A DNA stretch of 45,751 bases from TC-15 sp034437275 (GCA_034437275.1 DAOTUD010000052.1:1-45751), one strand, 5' to 3'; positions 17,077 to 25,432 are shown, numbered from the stretch's first letter. The notes: generated by a model from the letters alone, not told the origin. Made by a program: numbers and translations.

Positions 17077-17841
17077 CTAGTGAATCGGGGCGTTGATGTC
17101 GCGCTGCCGGTCGCCCAACCGGGGGGCTTCGAAGGGGTAATGCTCGTCGCCCAGTTGGTGCGTAACCCATGCGCCCAGCCGCAGCCCGGCCACGTACGCG
17201 CCGACCGCGACGGCATACCCGGTGATCAGGTCTGGCGAATGGTGCCGCCGGGTGAGCAGCGCCGAGGCCATGATCAGCGTGGCAATCGTCGTCCAGCGCC
17301 AGAAGATCTGCGGCGTAGGCCGGAAGCGAATCAAGAAGCTCATCGTAATCAGCGCATAAAAGACGTGCTGGCTGGGGGCGGCGTTGTGCGTGCTGTAGGC
17401 GTTGTCCATCTCGTACATCGCGCGCAGCAGGGTCGAGAACATCCCGTCGCCCGTCACTTCCTCCGGCGAAGGCTTGACCACATACGTCGGGAACACGATA
17501 TACACCACGTAGCTGAACGAGGCCGCCAGCGCCATGCTGATCACGTACTGCCGGAACAGCTTGTTGGGCATGTGGAACGACGCCCACAGCGGCAGCAGCG
17601 CCGGCAGGAAGATGCCAAACGTATATGGGATCAACCACATCTCAATCGGTAGCAGGTTGTTGTCGATAAACCCAATCTTCAGCTCCACGCCGTCGGTTGG
17701 CGTACGCAGAATGCTGTTTAGCCCGTTGGTGACGAAGAATAGCGATTCGATGAAGAGCAAGATAAAGAACAGCTTGAGCCGATTCTGGAAGATGCGCGCC
17801 ATCCAGGGCCGCATCACCTGCTTTTTAGTGGTCAATGTCAA
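17077..17841 (-). CDS. PAP2-superfamily membrane phosphatase
   Basis: Likely hydrolyses a lipid phosphate or pyrophosphate (for example undecaprenyl-PP or phosphatidate) at the membrane. About six membrane segments. The motifs PSQHV (with the catalytic His) and RRHHSPDLITG (R-x5-H-x3-D type) match the two C-terminal PAP2 motifs; the first KxxxxxxRP motif is not clear. The start is uncertain: TTG 17841 sits directly against the AAGGGGG ribosome site, TTG 17835 has a better 6-base spacing, and ATG 17814 is possible. Followed by 235 bp before the next minus-strand gene. Confidence 0.85.
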   Translation of the reverse strand: MTLTTKKQVMRPWMARIFQNRLKLFFILLFIESLFFVTNGLNSILRTPTDGVELKIGFIDNNLLPIEMWLIPYTFGIFLPALLPLWASFHMPNKLFRQYVISMALAASFSYVVYIVFPTYVVKPSPEEVTGDGMFSTLLRAMYEMDNAYSTHNAAPSQHVFYALITMSFLIRFRPTPQIFWRWTTIATLIMASALLTRRHHSPDLITGYAVAVGAYVAGLRLGAWVTHQLGDEHYPFEAPRLGDRQRDINAPIH

Positions 17842-17902
17842 CCCCCTTCTGTTTCTCGCCTGCGTTCAGCGGTGAACCCAGCCACGCGAAACTGGCCCCA
17901 TC

Positions 17903-19288
17903 CTACCGCAGCGCCTGCAAAATGTCACGCACCGCGTCGAGGGCCGTGTCCGGGCAGATCGTCAGGTAAGCGGCGGCGGTCTCTGGGGCGCGCCAGGCTG
18001 GCTCCAATTCTAACGCCTGGGCATAGTCCCGCAGTGCGCCGTCACGCTGGCCGCGCCGGAAGTTCGCCAGCGCCCGCAGCGCGTAGCCGCCATGAAAGCC
18101 GGGCCGCAGCCCAACCACCGTCGACGCATCCAGCGCCGCCCGCGCATAGTCCCCGGCGCACAAGCGAATCTCGCTGCGTCCGGCGTGGGCCAGCGCGTGC
18201 TCTGGGTCCTGCGCGATCACACGGTCGTAGTCGGCTTCGGCCTCCTCGGTCCGCCCCAGGTTCGCATAGGCGTTCCCACGATTGCCCAATGCTTCGATGT
18301 AGTCCGCCTTGAGCGCGAGCGCCTCATTGTAATCCTCAAGGGCCGATTCGTAAAGGCCCTGTGCCGCCCGCGCCAGGCCCCGGCTGTTGAAAAACTGCGG
18401 CACGCGCGCATTGAGCGCGAGCGCCTCGTCGTAGGCATGCGCCGCCAGCCGGTAGCGCCCCAGCGCCATATACGCCGCGCCCCGGTTGTAGTGCGCGTTG
18501 GCGTAGCGCGGGTTGAGCACCCGCGCCTGCTCGAAGTCGGCCAGCGCCTGGGCGATGCGCTTCAGCGCCAGGTACGTCACGCCCCGGTTGTTGTAGAGCT
18601 GCTCCAGGTCCGGGTTGCGTTCTTCCGCCTGCGTAAAGTCGCCCAGCGCATCCTCGTAGCGCCCCAGGGAATAGAACACCATCCCCCGGTGAATGTACGC
18701 CTCCGCCCGCGACGGCGCCAGCCGGATCGCCTCGGTGTAGGCTTCCCGCGCGGCATCTAGCTGCCCGTCGTGGAAAGCGGCGTTGCCGTGCTTCCACGCG
18801 GCGGCAGCGGCGACTGGGTCGGTCTGGCCGGCAGCGGGCGGTGTGACGGCTACCGTCGGCTCTGGGGCGGCGATCGGGTTCGGCGTGGTGCTGACGGGCA
18901 GCACTCCCAGCAGCCGGTCCAGCGCCGCCTCGTAGGCCTGCCCGGCGAACACGACCCAGTTGGCCGTTTGCAGCCGGAAGGGAATCTCGTCGCGGGACAG
19001 GTCTTCGATCAGCAGCGGGATCAGCGTTTTGCCCAGCGTGTCGGCGTAGCTCCACTCGGCGTGGACCGTCCGCGACTCGATGGCCTCCGCCGAGAGCACG
19101 ACCAACAGATGGCTGCACGTGTTGATCCCGCGCTGGATCGCATCATCCCAGATCGCGCCGGGCGGGATGTCGTATCGATCCAGCCAGGGCCGCACCCCCG
19201 CCGCCGTCAGGTCGTTGTACAACCGGCGCACAAAGGCCGAATTCTGGCGCGAATAGCTGATGAACGTTGTCGCTTGCTCGTCCGGCAT
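17903..19288 (-). CDS. TIR domain-TPR repeat protein
   Basis: A 461-residue fusion. Residues 1-135 are a TIR domain: TFISYSRQNSAFVRRLYNDL, WLDRYDIPPGAIW, LLVVLSAEAIESRTVHAEW with Glu78 in the position of the NADase catalytic Glu, and TLIPLLIE. A Pro/Ala/Thr-rich linker (135-170) leads to about eight TPR units (170-450) of the NRGxAYxxLGRYxxAxxDYxxAL type, a protein-interaction solenoid. Bacterial TIR domains can cleave NAD+ or make cyclic ADP-ribose signals, and some serve anti-phage defence; others are only scaffolds. No other defence gene is adjacent, so the role is open. Confidence 0.9.
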   Translation of the reverse strand: MPDEQATTFISYSRQNSAFVRRLYNDLTAAGVRPWLDRYDIPPGAIWDDAIQRGINTCSHLLVVLSAEAIESRTVHAEWSYADTLGKTLIPLLIEDLSRDEIPFRLQTANWVVFAGQAYEAALDRLLGVLPVSTTPNPIAAPEPTVAVTPPAAGQTDPVAAAAAWKHGNAAFHDGQLDAAREAYTEAIRLAPSRAEAYIHRGMVFYSLGRYEDALGDFTQAEERNPDLEQLYNNRGVTYLALKRIAQALADFEQARVLNPRYANAHYNRGAAYMALGRYRLAAHAYDEALALNARVPQFFNSRGLARAAQGLYESALEDYNEALALKADYIEALGNRGNAYANLGRTEEAEADYDRVIAQDPEHALAHAGRSEIRLCAGDYARAALDASTVVGLRPGFHGGYALRALANFRRGQRDGALRDYAQALELEPAWRAPETAAAYLTICPDTALDAVRDILQALR

Positions 19289-19501
19289 GATGCTGTATCT
19301 CCCTTACCGGCAGTGTAATGCTCCAGGAACACATCGCTCCCCTAAATGTTGGGGCTTTTACAAGCACAGGCCGGCTGCCTGGAAAACACGCCCGCTGCAC
19401 TGACTAATAGAACCATTGCCCTTCTATTATAGTAATATACGTTCGGTCTGTCGATTGGGTGCGGATTTAGGGTTCATTCCATTTTCGGGGCAGCTCATTC
19501 T

Positions 19502-19618
19502 TTTACCCCTATCCCCCCAGCCCCCTTTCCCCGCGCGCGGAGAAAGAGGGAGTTAGTCACGCCGCGCGTGGCAAGTCCCCTCTCCGCCTGCGGGGAGGGG
19601 ATTTAGGGGAGGGGTAAA
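19502..19618 (+). repeat. Family-1 miniature palindromic repeat, copy C
   Basis: TTTACCCCTATCCCCCCAGC at the left, GGGGAGGGGTAAA at the right, with slightly expanded internal arms (AGAAAGAGGGAGTTAGTCAC). It lies in the 497-bp divergent gap between the TIR-TPR gene and the histidine kinase. Confidence 0.8.
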
Positions 19619-19743
19619 CCAGTCGCCCCAGATTTGGAATGCACCCCGGTTTTAACCGTCTTCTACCCCCCAAAAATTATGAAGGTTAGCTGAAATTCGT
19701 TCAATTCCCCAGCTGAAAAGTAAAAATTCTATAAAAACTACGG

Positions 19744-19749
19744 TATACT
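19744..19749 (+). promoter_or_regulatory. Candidate -10 element for the kinase/response-regulator operon
   Basis: TATACT within a strongly AT-rich block (19715-19760), about 37 bases before the ATG at 19786. No good -35 hexamer is seen at 16-18 bases. Confidence 0.4.
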
Positions 19750-19785
19750 GGTAAAGAAAACGTATTGACAGTGATCGAGGTTTAT

Positions 19786-21414
19786 ATGGCAACCCTACTA
19801 TCGAATACTTCCCTTGCGCATGACGAAGATGAAGATCCACGCAAGCAGCCGGAGTCGCAAGACGGCGATGTGAGCGTGCCCTCGGAAATGTCGTTCGCCG
19901 AGGAAGTACGCATCGAACGACTGTCGATCTTATGGAAAGCCACCCTGTTTGGGGCTTTTATCCTGATCTGGATTTCGATTGTGATCAGTGGGGGGGAGCG
20001 CATCATCTCCACCGAAATTGTGTTCCCGGCCATCCTGATCACCACCGGCTGTTTGCTGGCGAGTTGGTTCCTGGGCCGCGAGCAGCTTGAGTGGGCCGTG
20101 TGGAGCTATGCGCTGGGCGGCCTTACCGCCGTCGCGCTGGCGATGTCCTACGGCGGCCACTTTTCGAGCCACTACATGCCGTTTGTCTTCCCGGTGCTGA
20201 TCTTCGTGGTCGGGCTGCTGGTCCCGGCGCGCGATACGCTGCTGATGCTGGTGCTGGTCACCGTCTTGATGCTGGTGCTGCCCAGTGTGGCGGCGGGCAA
20301 GCTCATCTTCGGGCAGCAAATGGCCTTCGCGCTGGCGCTGACGACCATCGCAACCGCCATGTCGGCCCAGGTCAGCGGTGAGTTGTTCGCCATTGCCGAG
20401 TGGGCGCTGGAAAACTACCGCAAAGAGCGCCGCACCACCTTCGCGCTGTTCGAGAGCCGCGAAGCCCTGCAAAAGAGCTTCCACCGCCAGCAAGCCCTGA
20501 CCTACCAGTTACAGAAAACCAACGCTGAACTCGAAAAAGCGCGCACCGCCGCCGAGGAAGCCAAGCAGTTCCGGGGGCAGTTCCTGGCCAACATGAGCCA
20601 CGAGCTGCGCACCCCGCTAAACGCGATCATCGGCTTCAGCCAGACGATCCTCGACTTCCCGGCCATGTACGACGGGGTCGAACTGCCACCCCAGTACCGC
20701 CAGGACATGAACCAGATTCTGAACAGCGGCAAGCACCTGCTGGCCATCATCAACGACATCCTCGATCTGTCGAAGGTGGATGCCGGTAAGCTGGACCTGG
20801 AAATCCAGCCGGTCGATCTGGCCCCGATTGTGAAGGGCGTCCTCTCGACTGCCGTCGGGCTGGTGGGCGACAAGGCCGAACAGGTCGAACTCAAGCGCAG
20901 CCTGCCCGAGACACTGCCGACGGTGATGGGCGATCCGCTGCGTGTGCGGCAGGTATTGCTCAACATGTATTCCAACGCGGCCAAGTTCACCGACTCCGGC
21001 CACATCCGCCTGATCATCCGCGAAGAAGGCGACGAGGTGGTCTTTGGCGTCGAAGATACCGGCATCGGCATCTCCGAAGCCGACCAGTTGACCATCTTCG
21101 AGGAGTTCCGGCAGGGCACGGCAGGCCGCAAGAAGGGCCGCCAGGGGGCCGGGCTGGGGCTGGCGATCTCGCAGCAGTTGCTGCGCCTGATGGACGGGCG
21201 GCTGTGGTTCGAGAGCACGCTGGGCAAGGGCAGCACCTTCTACTTTGCGCTGCCCATGCGCGACGCTGTCGCAGCGGCCACCCCGGCGCAGACTCCTGCC
21301 GCTAAAGACGACGCACAGACCGAGGAACACCCGGCAGCAGCCAGCGCTAAGGCAGACCACGCCAAAGCAACCGACACCGAGTCGACGGTTCCGGCGGCAG
21401 ATGCGTCTAAGTGA
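19786..21414 (+). CDS. Membrane sensor histidine kinase
   Basis: A 542-residue kinase. Residues 1-45 are acidic and polar; about six membrane segments follow (50-210) without a large outside loop, then a coiled linker (225-262). HisKA has His272 in MSHELRTPLNAIIGFS; HATPase has N box NMYSNAAKFTDSG, G1 DTGIGI and G2 GAGLGLAISQQLL. The last 50 residues are an Ala/Thr/Glu-rich tail resembling that of the next gene. ATG 19786 has GAGG six bases upstream, better than the TTG at 19765. The two receiver proteins downstream are its probable partners. Confidence 0.93.
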   Translation: MATLLSNTSLAHDEDEDPRKQPESQDGDVSVPSEMSFAEEVRIERLSILWKATLFGAFILIWISIVISGGERIISTEIVFPAILITTGCLLASWFLGREQLEWAVWSYALGGLTAVALAMSYGGHFSSHYMPFVFPVLIFVVGLLVPARDTLLMLVLVTVLMLVLPSVAAGKLIFGQQMAFALALTTIATAMSAQVSGELFAIAEWALENYRKERRTTFALFESREALQKSFHRQQALTYQLQKTNAELEKARTAAEEAKQFRGQFLANMSHELRTPLNAIIGFSQTILDFPAMYDGVELPPQYRQDMNQILNSGKHLLAIINDILDLSKVDAGKLDLEIQPVDLAPIVKGVLSTAVGLVGDKAEQVELKRSLPETLPTVMGDPLRVRQVLLNMYSNAAKFTDSGHIRLIIREEGDEVVFGVEDTGIGISEADQLTIFEEFRQGTAGRKKGRQGAGLGLAISQQLLRLMDGRLWFESTLGKGSTFYFALPMRDAVAAATPAQTPAAKDDAQTEEHPAAASAKADHAKATDTESTVPAADASK

Positions 21415-21458
21415 CTCAAGTCTAGTTTGCACGCTAGTTTGCAAAGAGATGTGACTGT

Positions 21459-22409
21459 ATGCGCATTTTGTACGTAGAAGACAACGAAACAAATCAGGCG
21501 CTCGTTGGGCGGGTGATGCGTGCCCGCCAGCACGAGGTTGTGTTTTGCGAAGAAGGCGAAGATGCGCTCGAGATTCTGGCCAACGATCCCAAGATCAACC
21601 TGATCCTGCTCGATATCGAGCTGGCCGGGACGTTCACCGGGATCGAGGTCATCGAGGCCCTGCGCGCGCGCAACGACACCCGCCCGGTCGTGGCCGTGAC
21701 CGCGTACGCCATGATGGGCGACCGCGAGCGTATTCTCGCCGCCGGCTGTGACCAGTATTTGCCCAAACCACTGGTCGTGCCGGACCTGCTGTCCCTGCTC
21801 GACGAGTACGAAGACACGGGGACGGTGGCTCCCGCCGCGATCGAGGCTCCACCGGCTAAAGTGGCATCCGGCGACGGGAAACCTGCCGAGGCTGTGCCCG
21901 GCGACGACGGCACACCGGCGGCCCCTAAACCGGAGGCGGCTCCCGCCAAGCGCGACCCGTCGCTCGCCGAGGCTCCCGCTGCTGACGCCGCGCCCAGCGA
22001 CGACGGCACACCGGCGACCCCTAAACCGGAGGCGGCTCCCGCCAAGCGCGACCCGTCGCTCGCCGAGGCTCCCGCTGCTGACGCCGCGCCCAGCGACGAC
22101 GACACACCTGCCGACGCCCCTAAACCGGAGGCGGCTCCCGCCAAGCGCGACCCGTCGCCCGCCGAGGCTCCCGCTGCTGACGCCACGCCCAGCGACGACG
22201 ACACACCGGCGGCCCCTAAACCGGAGGCGGCTCCCGCCAAGCGCGACCCGTCGCCCGCCGAGGCTCCCGCTGCTGACGCCGCGCCCAGCGACGACGGCAC
22301 ACCGGCCGACGCCCCTGCCCCGGAACAGTCCGGTGATGGGACGAAACCGACCTCGCCACCTGTATCCGTCAAGAAGCGCACCAATTCAGCGGAGGACGAT
22401 ACGTCGTGA
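21459..22409 (+). CDS. Response regulator receiver with a repeated Pro/Ala-rich tail
   Basis: Residues 1-122 are a complete REC domain: acidic pair Glu7-Asp8, phosphoacceptor Asp52 in LILLDIEL, Thr81 in AVTAYA and Lys103 in LPKP. The receiver is of the DivK/Spo0F single-domain type, with no output domain. Residues 145-290 consist of four tandem 32-33-residue units built on PKPEAAPAKRDPS and AEAPAADAAPSDD, then a partial fifth. The tail is probably disordered. The stop overlaps the next start as GTGA, and the gene follows the kinase by 44 bases, so the three proteins form a phosphorelay unit. Confidence 0.92.
   Translation: MRILYVEDNETNQALVGRVMRARQHEVVFCEEGEDALEILANDPKINLILLDIELAGTFTGIEVIEALRARNDTRPVVAVTAYAMMGDRERILAAGCDQYLPKPLVVPDLLSLLDEYEDTGTVAPAAIEAPPAKVASGDGKPAEAVPGDDGTPAAPKPEAAPAKRDPSLAEAPAADAAPSDDGTPATPKPEAAPAKRDPSLAEAPAADAAPSDDDTPADAPKPEAAPAKRDPSPAEAPAADATPSDDDTPAAPKPEAAPAKRDPSPAEAPAADAAPSDDGTPADAPAPEQSGDGTKPTSPPVSVKKRTNSAEDDTS
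21900..22319 (+). repeat. In-frame coding minisatellite, 96-bp unit
   Basis: Units at 21900-21995, 21996-22091, 22092-22190 (99 bp, one extra codon), 22191-22286 and a partial at 22287-22319. Units are nearly identical at DNA level, with changes such as TCG CTC/TCG CCC. Unit length is a multiple of three, so copy-number change keeps the frame. Confidence 0.9.
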
Positions 22410-23080
22410 TAAACAAGCAAGCGTCGTCTACGCGCGCCACTGATAACGGCAACAGCCATGATCAGGAGCATGGCCCCGCGCGCGCCCAAGCGACGGAAAA
22501 AGCGAACAAGGAGCAGCCCAAGAAACCTGACAAGAAACCTAAAGAGAACGGCAGCGCCAACGCCCAGGCTGCCCCCAAACAGGCGAAAAAACAGGCCGCC
22601 AAAAAAGAAACGGCGGCAGCGGATTCAACGGCTGCGTCCCAGGCCGAGGAGCCGGGCGCGGCGCAAACGGCGCTGGTCATCGACGACGAACCCGCCAACC
22701 GGGACTTCCTGGTGCGGCTGCTGGAGCAGGCCGGCCTGACGGTGTACGGTGCATCCAGCGCCGGCGAAGCCCTGAAGATCACCCAGCAGCATGACACCCT
22801 GGACCTGGTGGCCATCGACAACAAGCTGCCGGATATGGACGGCGTCGAACTGCTGGTCAACCTGCGCCAACGCTACCCAAAGGCGCGGATGGTGATGGCG
22901 ACCATGCTCGACGAGCGCGCGCTGATGGAGCAGGCGTTCGAGAACGGGTGCGACGTGTTCCTCGTCAAGCCGCACGGCTTTATGGAGTTGTTCCGCCGCC
23001 TACAGATGGCCCAGGCCGGCAACGATACCTTACAAAAAATGATTATTGACCAATACGGCCCGCGGCCTTACCGGGGTTGA
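22406..23080 (+). CDS. Response regulator receiver with Lys/Ala-rich N-terminal extension
   Basis: A 224-residue protein. Residues 1-85 are a basic, low-complexity extension (KKPDKKPKENG, KQAKKQAAKK). The REC domain at 86-205 has Asp93-Asp94, phosphoacceptor Asp138 in VAIDNKLPDMDG, Thr166 and Lys188 in FLVKPHG. The C-terminus is short with no DNA-binding or enzymatic domain. Translation starts at GTG 22406 inside the upstream stop (GTGA), a coupled start. The opposite charge of this tail and the acidic repeat tail of the partner suggests they could interact; that is inference. Confidence 0.9.
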   Translation: MINKQASSTRATDNGNSHDQEHGPARAQATEKANKEQPKKPDKKPKENGSANAQAAPKQAKKQAAKKETAAADSTAASQAEEPGAAQTALVIDDEPANRDFLVRLLEQAGLTVYGASSAGEALKITQQHDTLDLVAIDNKLPDMDGVELLVNLRQRYPKARMVMATMLDERALMEQAFENGCDVFLVKPHGFMELFRRLQMAQAGNDTLQKMIIDQYGPRPYRG

Positions 23081-23115
23081 TTTTTTAAAAGCACACGCAC
23101 GACCAACATACAAAA

Positions 23116-23145
23116 CAGGGGCCAAGGATCATCACCTGGCCCCTG
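23116..23145. terminator. Bidirectional terminator between convergent genes
   Basis: CAGGGGCCA (23116-23124) and TGGCCCCTG (23137-23145) form a 9-bp stem, flanked by AAAA before and CTGTTTGTTGG after. It serves both the response-regulator operon and the convergent lipoprotein gene. Confidence 0.8.
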
Positions 23146-23180
23146 CTGTTTGTTGGACTGGCCGGTTGCGCGGCGGATGC

Positions 23181-23885
23181 CTACTCGACGGTGATGCCCT
23201 TCAGCATGGCCTCGTACATCTCGTAGTGGGTGTCCCAGCCGTATTTGCCCGTCACCTCCATCCGCAGCACCAGCACGCGGCCATCGTCGAGTGGGGCCGC
23301 CCCTACCGCGGTGTGCAGCGGCGGATCGGCGTCCATGTCCTGCACCAGCCCGTATTTGCCGCTGAGCTGCTCGCCTTCCCAGGTGTGGACGCTGGGATCG
23401 TCCAGGTCGCGCAGCACCGCGTCGACCGAATCCGCCTCGGCGAAATACGCCGTAAACGTGGCGCGCTCCTCGTAATTGTTGTTCTCGGAGGATTGCAGCG
23501 CGATCAGGTTGTCGCCGGCGTCGATCTCCGCGAAGTACACGCTGGCGTAGGGCACGCTGACGCCGTCCGCAGTGACGGTGCTGTCAATTGCGCCGGAGTA
23601 CAGCGCCGGGGGGCAGACGCCGCCGTCGCTGTCGTCGTCACAGCCGATCACGCCGCTGCTGCCATTGCCACCATCCCCCGCGCCATTGCTTCCGCCGCCC
23701 ATGTCCAGCGACGGGCTGTCACCGCCCAGATCGGGGACGCTGTCCGCCGGGGTGGCGTCGTCTCCGCCGTTGGCGGCAGCGTCGCCGTTATCGCCATTGT
23801 CGCCGTCATCCCCACATGCGGCCAATCCCAGCCCCAGGATCAGCAGTCCCGCCAGCATCCACACGGCCCATCGTCGTTTGATCAT
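23181..23885 (-). CDS. Lipoprotein of unknown function
   Basis: A 234-residue exported lipoprotein. The signal peptide has basic MIKRR, a hydrophobic core (WMLAGLLILGLGLA) and lipobox LAAC with the lipidated Cys near residue 24. A Gly/Asp/Asn-rich linker (25-90) follows, with tandem GDNGDNGD, then a folded domain of about 140 residues. ATG 23885 is chosen because AGGAG lies about 9 bases upstream and the signal peptide begins there; the frame extends 13 residues further without signal. Faces the outside. Domain family not recognised. Confidence 0.8.
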   Translation of the reverse strand: MIKRRWAVWMLAGLLILGLGLAACGDDGDNGDNGDAAANGGDDATPADSVPDLGGDSPSLDMGGGSNGAGDGGNGSSGVIGCDDDSDGGVCPPALYSGAIDSTVTADGVSVPYASVYFAEIDAGDNLIALQSSENNNYEERATFTAYFAEADSVDAVLRDLDDPSVHTWEGEQLSGKYGLVQDMDADPPLHTAVGAAPLDDGRVLVLRMEVTGKYGWDTHYEMYEAMLKGITVE

Positions 23886-23940
23886 CGTGTTCACACTCCT
23901 GGGCGCAGCGCGCCCCTTATCCACATTTCACATCTAGGCT

Positions 23941-23978
23941 GTACAGTGTGTACAAATTGTACCGCTAAAAGTGTACCC
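23941..23978 (-). promoter_or_regulatory. Cluster of TGTAC motifs upstream of the lipoprotein gene
   Basis: GTACAGTGTGTAC (23941-23953) and GTACAAATTGTAC (23950-23962) are overlapping palindromes, and a further TGTAC follows near 23973. On the minus strand TACAAT within them could be a -10. Possible operator of the divergently read lipoprotein gene; the regulator is unknown. Confidence 0.4.
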
Positions 23979-24015
23979 AAAGCCGGGGGGCGGGATCAAG
24001 GGGGTTGGATGAGGC

Positions 24016-24208
24016 GGGTCCACGAATGACCTGTTATATCCAAAGCCGGCAAAGTAACACGGCTGTCCGAGCGGCGCTTCGTCGTTTACCCCTCCCCCTG
24101 GCCCCCTCCCCGCGCGCGGAGAGGGGGAAATCAACATGCGATCAAAGTCCCTCTCCGTTTACGGGGAGGGATTTAGGGAGGGGTAAATCCGCCCACGTTC
24201 GTGGACCC
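24016..24208. repeat. Miniature inverted-repeat element with outer ends GGGTCCACGAA, containing family-1 copy D
   Basis: Outer inverted ends GGGTCCACGAA (24016-24026) and TTCGTGGACCC (24198-24208). Inside is a family-1 core at 24085-24187 (TTTACCCCTCCCCCTGG to GGGAGGGGTAAA), closest to copy A. The same outer ends enclose a family-2 core at 30142-30344. It fills half of the 438-bp gap between the lipoprotein and methyltransferase genes. Confidence 0.75.
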
Positions 24209-24323
24209 GGGTGAGGCCAACCTGCCGCCGGGTGGCCGTTCGCCGCCGGGTGGCCTACAATCTGGCAGACGGAAAACCGGCAGTAATCAAGCAGATATGC
24301 AGTAGAGAGAAGGAACACACACG

Positions 24324-24986
24324 ATGGACGAACGGATTCTCACCTTTGACCCCGACGTACAGCGCGGGCTGGTGCGCTATGTGCGCGCGACGTTCGCGCC
24401 CGAAGACGACACGCTGCACCACGTGCGGCGCAGCACCATTGAGCACGGTATGCCGGAGATTCAGATTCGCCCAGAGGAAGGGCAGATGCTGCAATTCCTG
24501 GTGGCGGCGGTGGGCGCGCGGCGCGTGCTGGAGATCGGCGCGCTGGCGGGCTACAGCGGCATCTGGCTGGCGCGCGGGCTGCCGGAGGATGGGCAGTTGA
24601 TCACGTTGGAGATGGACGCCAAGCACGCCGAGGTCGCGCGCCGCCACTTCGAGCAGGCCGGCATCTCCGACCAGGTCGAGATCATCCTGGGGGACGCGCA
24701 CGCGAGCTTACAGCAGCTCGCGCAGGCCGAGCCGTTCGACCTGGTCTTCATCGACGCCGAGAAGGAAGGCTACCCGAAGTACCTGGCCTGGGCGCTGGAG
24801 CACGTGCGGCCCGGCGGCATGATCACCGCGCACAACGCCTTCCGGAGCGGGCGCATCACGCACCCGGACGGGGACAGCCAGGTGCGGGCCACGCGCGACT
24901 TCCTGGAGGCGATGGCCGCGCACGAGCGACTGGTCAGCACGATCATCCCGGTCGGCGACGGGATCGCGGCGGCGGTCGTGCGCTAA
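24324..24986 (+). CDS. SAM-dependent O-methyltransferase, class I family 3
   Basis: A 220-residue soluble methyltransferase of the caffeoyl-CoA/catechol O-methyltransferase type. SAM-binding motif I is VLEIGALAGYSGIWLA (about residues 70-85), motif II LITLEMD, and the metal-site region DLVFIDAEKEGYPKYL; GGMITAHNAF follows. Full length. AGAGAAGGA precedes the ATG by 9 bases. Natural acceptor unknown. A possible -10 TACAAT lies at 24256. A strong hairpin follows the stop. Confidence 0.92.
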   Translation: MDERILTFDPDVQRGLVRYVRATFAPEDDTLHHVRRSTIEHGMPEIQIRPEEGQMLQFLVAAVGARRVLEIGALAGYSGIWLARGLPEDGQLITLEMDAKHAEVARRHFEQAGISDQVEIILGDAHASLQQLAQAEPFDLVFIDAEKEGYPKYLAWALEHVRPGGMITAHNAFRSGRITHPDGDSQVRATRDFLEAMAAHERLVSTIIPVGDGIAAAVVR

Positions 24987-25011
24987 GACGCGCGCCCGCA
25001 AGAGAGCACCC

Positions 25012-25047
25012 ACGCGGGAGCCGCCCCCACCCACCCGGCTCCCGCGT
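25012..25047 (+). terminator. Terminator-like hairpin after the O-methyltransferase
   Basis: ACGCGGGAGCCG (25012-25023) pairs perfectly with CGGCTCCCGCGT (25036-25047), a 12-bp GC-rich stem with a 12-base loop. No long T-run follows. Confidence 0.6.
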
Positions 25048-25084
25048 CAGCTATTCCCCGCCACCGGCAGGCAGCGGTCAGTGT

Positions 25085-25378
25085 TTTCCCGGCACCATGC
25101 AGTGTGAGCTACCCAAAGCTAAAGCAATTGGGCTTCTAGGTTTCTCAGCAGTCTGCCCGACGGGAAAAGGCTTGGTTTTCGCCACTGGTCCCGCAGACGG
25201 GATTTTACAGAGGCTCTACTCCAACCGCATATCCCGTCAGGTCTGACAACCGCTCCACAGGAGGCGAGTTCAACAGCCACTCGCCAGTGAGTGTAGTATA
25301 CTACGTGAGCAAATCGTGCTGAAGCGCTTCGTATAGCCCTTCATATCCCTGAAGGCATGGGTTTTACGGGGCCTTCCT
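25085..25378. mobile_element. Possible decayed IS200/IS605-type remnant with end-like hairpin
   Basis: No intact gene is present in this gap. The hairpin TATCCCTGAAGGCATGGGTT followed by TTACGGGG (25344-25371) has the layout of IS200/IS605-type subterminal hairpins (TATCCCC-loop-GGGGCTTTACGG), and a related one occurs at 27017-27052. Next to it, 25100-25290 shows broken open frames on both strands and several short inverted repeats, as expected for eroded transposon DNA. Family assignment is from memory of such ends and is tentative. Confidence 0.3.
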
Positions 25379-25432
25379 ATAATAGCAAGTCCTGCGTTTG
25401 ATTGTGATGGATATGTGTCAGAAAGGAAGCCG

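Noticed and set aside
17903..19288. Member of a multi-gene anti-phage island
   Set aside because: Flanking genes are a PAP2 phosphatase and a two-component operon; no nuclease, STING, Thoeris or other defence partner is adjacent.
21900..22319. CRISPR-like periodic array
   Set aside because: Units are directly adjacent without unique spacers, lie inside a coding frame, and no cas genes are present.
21494..22489. Long minus-strand frame (331 residues) opposite the response regulator
   Set aside because: It is kept open by the repetitive, GC-biased minisatellite; its Ser/Gly/Ala composition is low-complexity and the plus strand has a clear REC domain.
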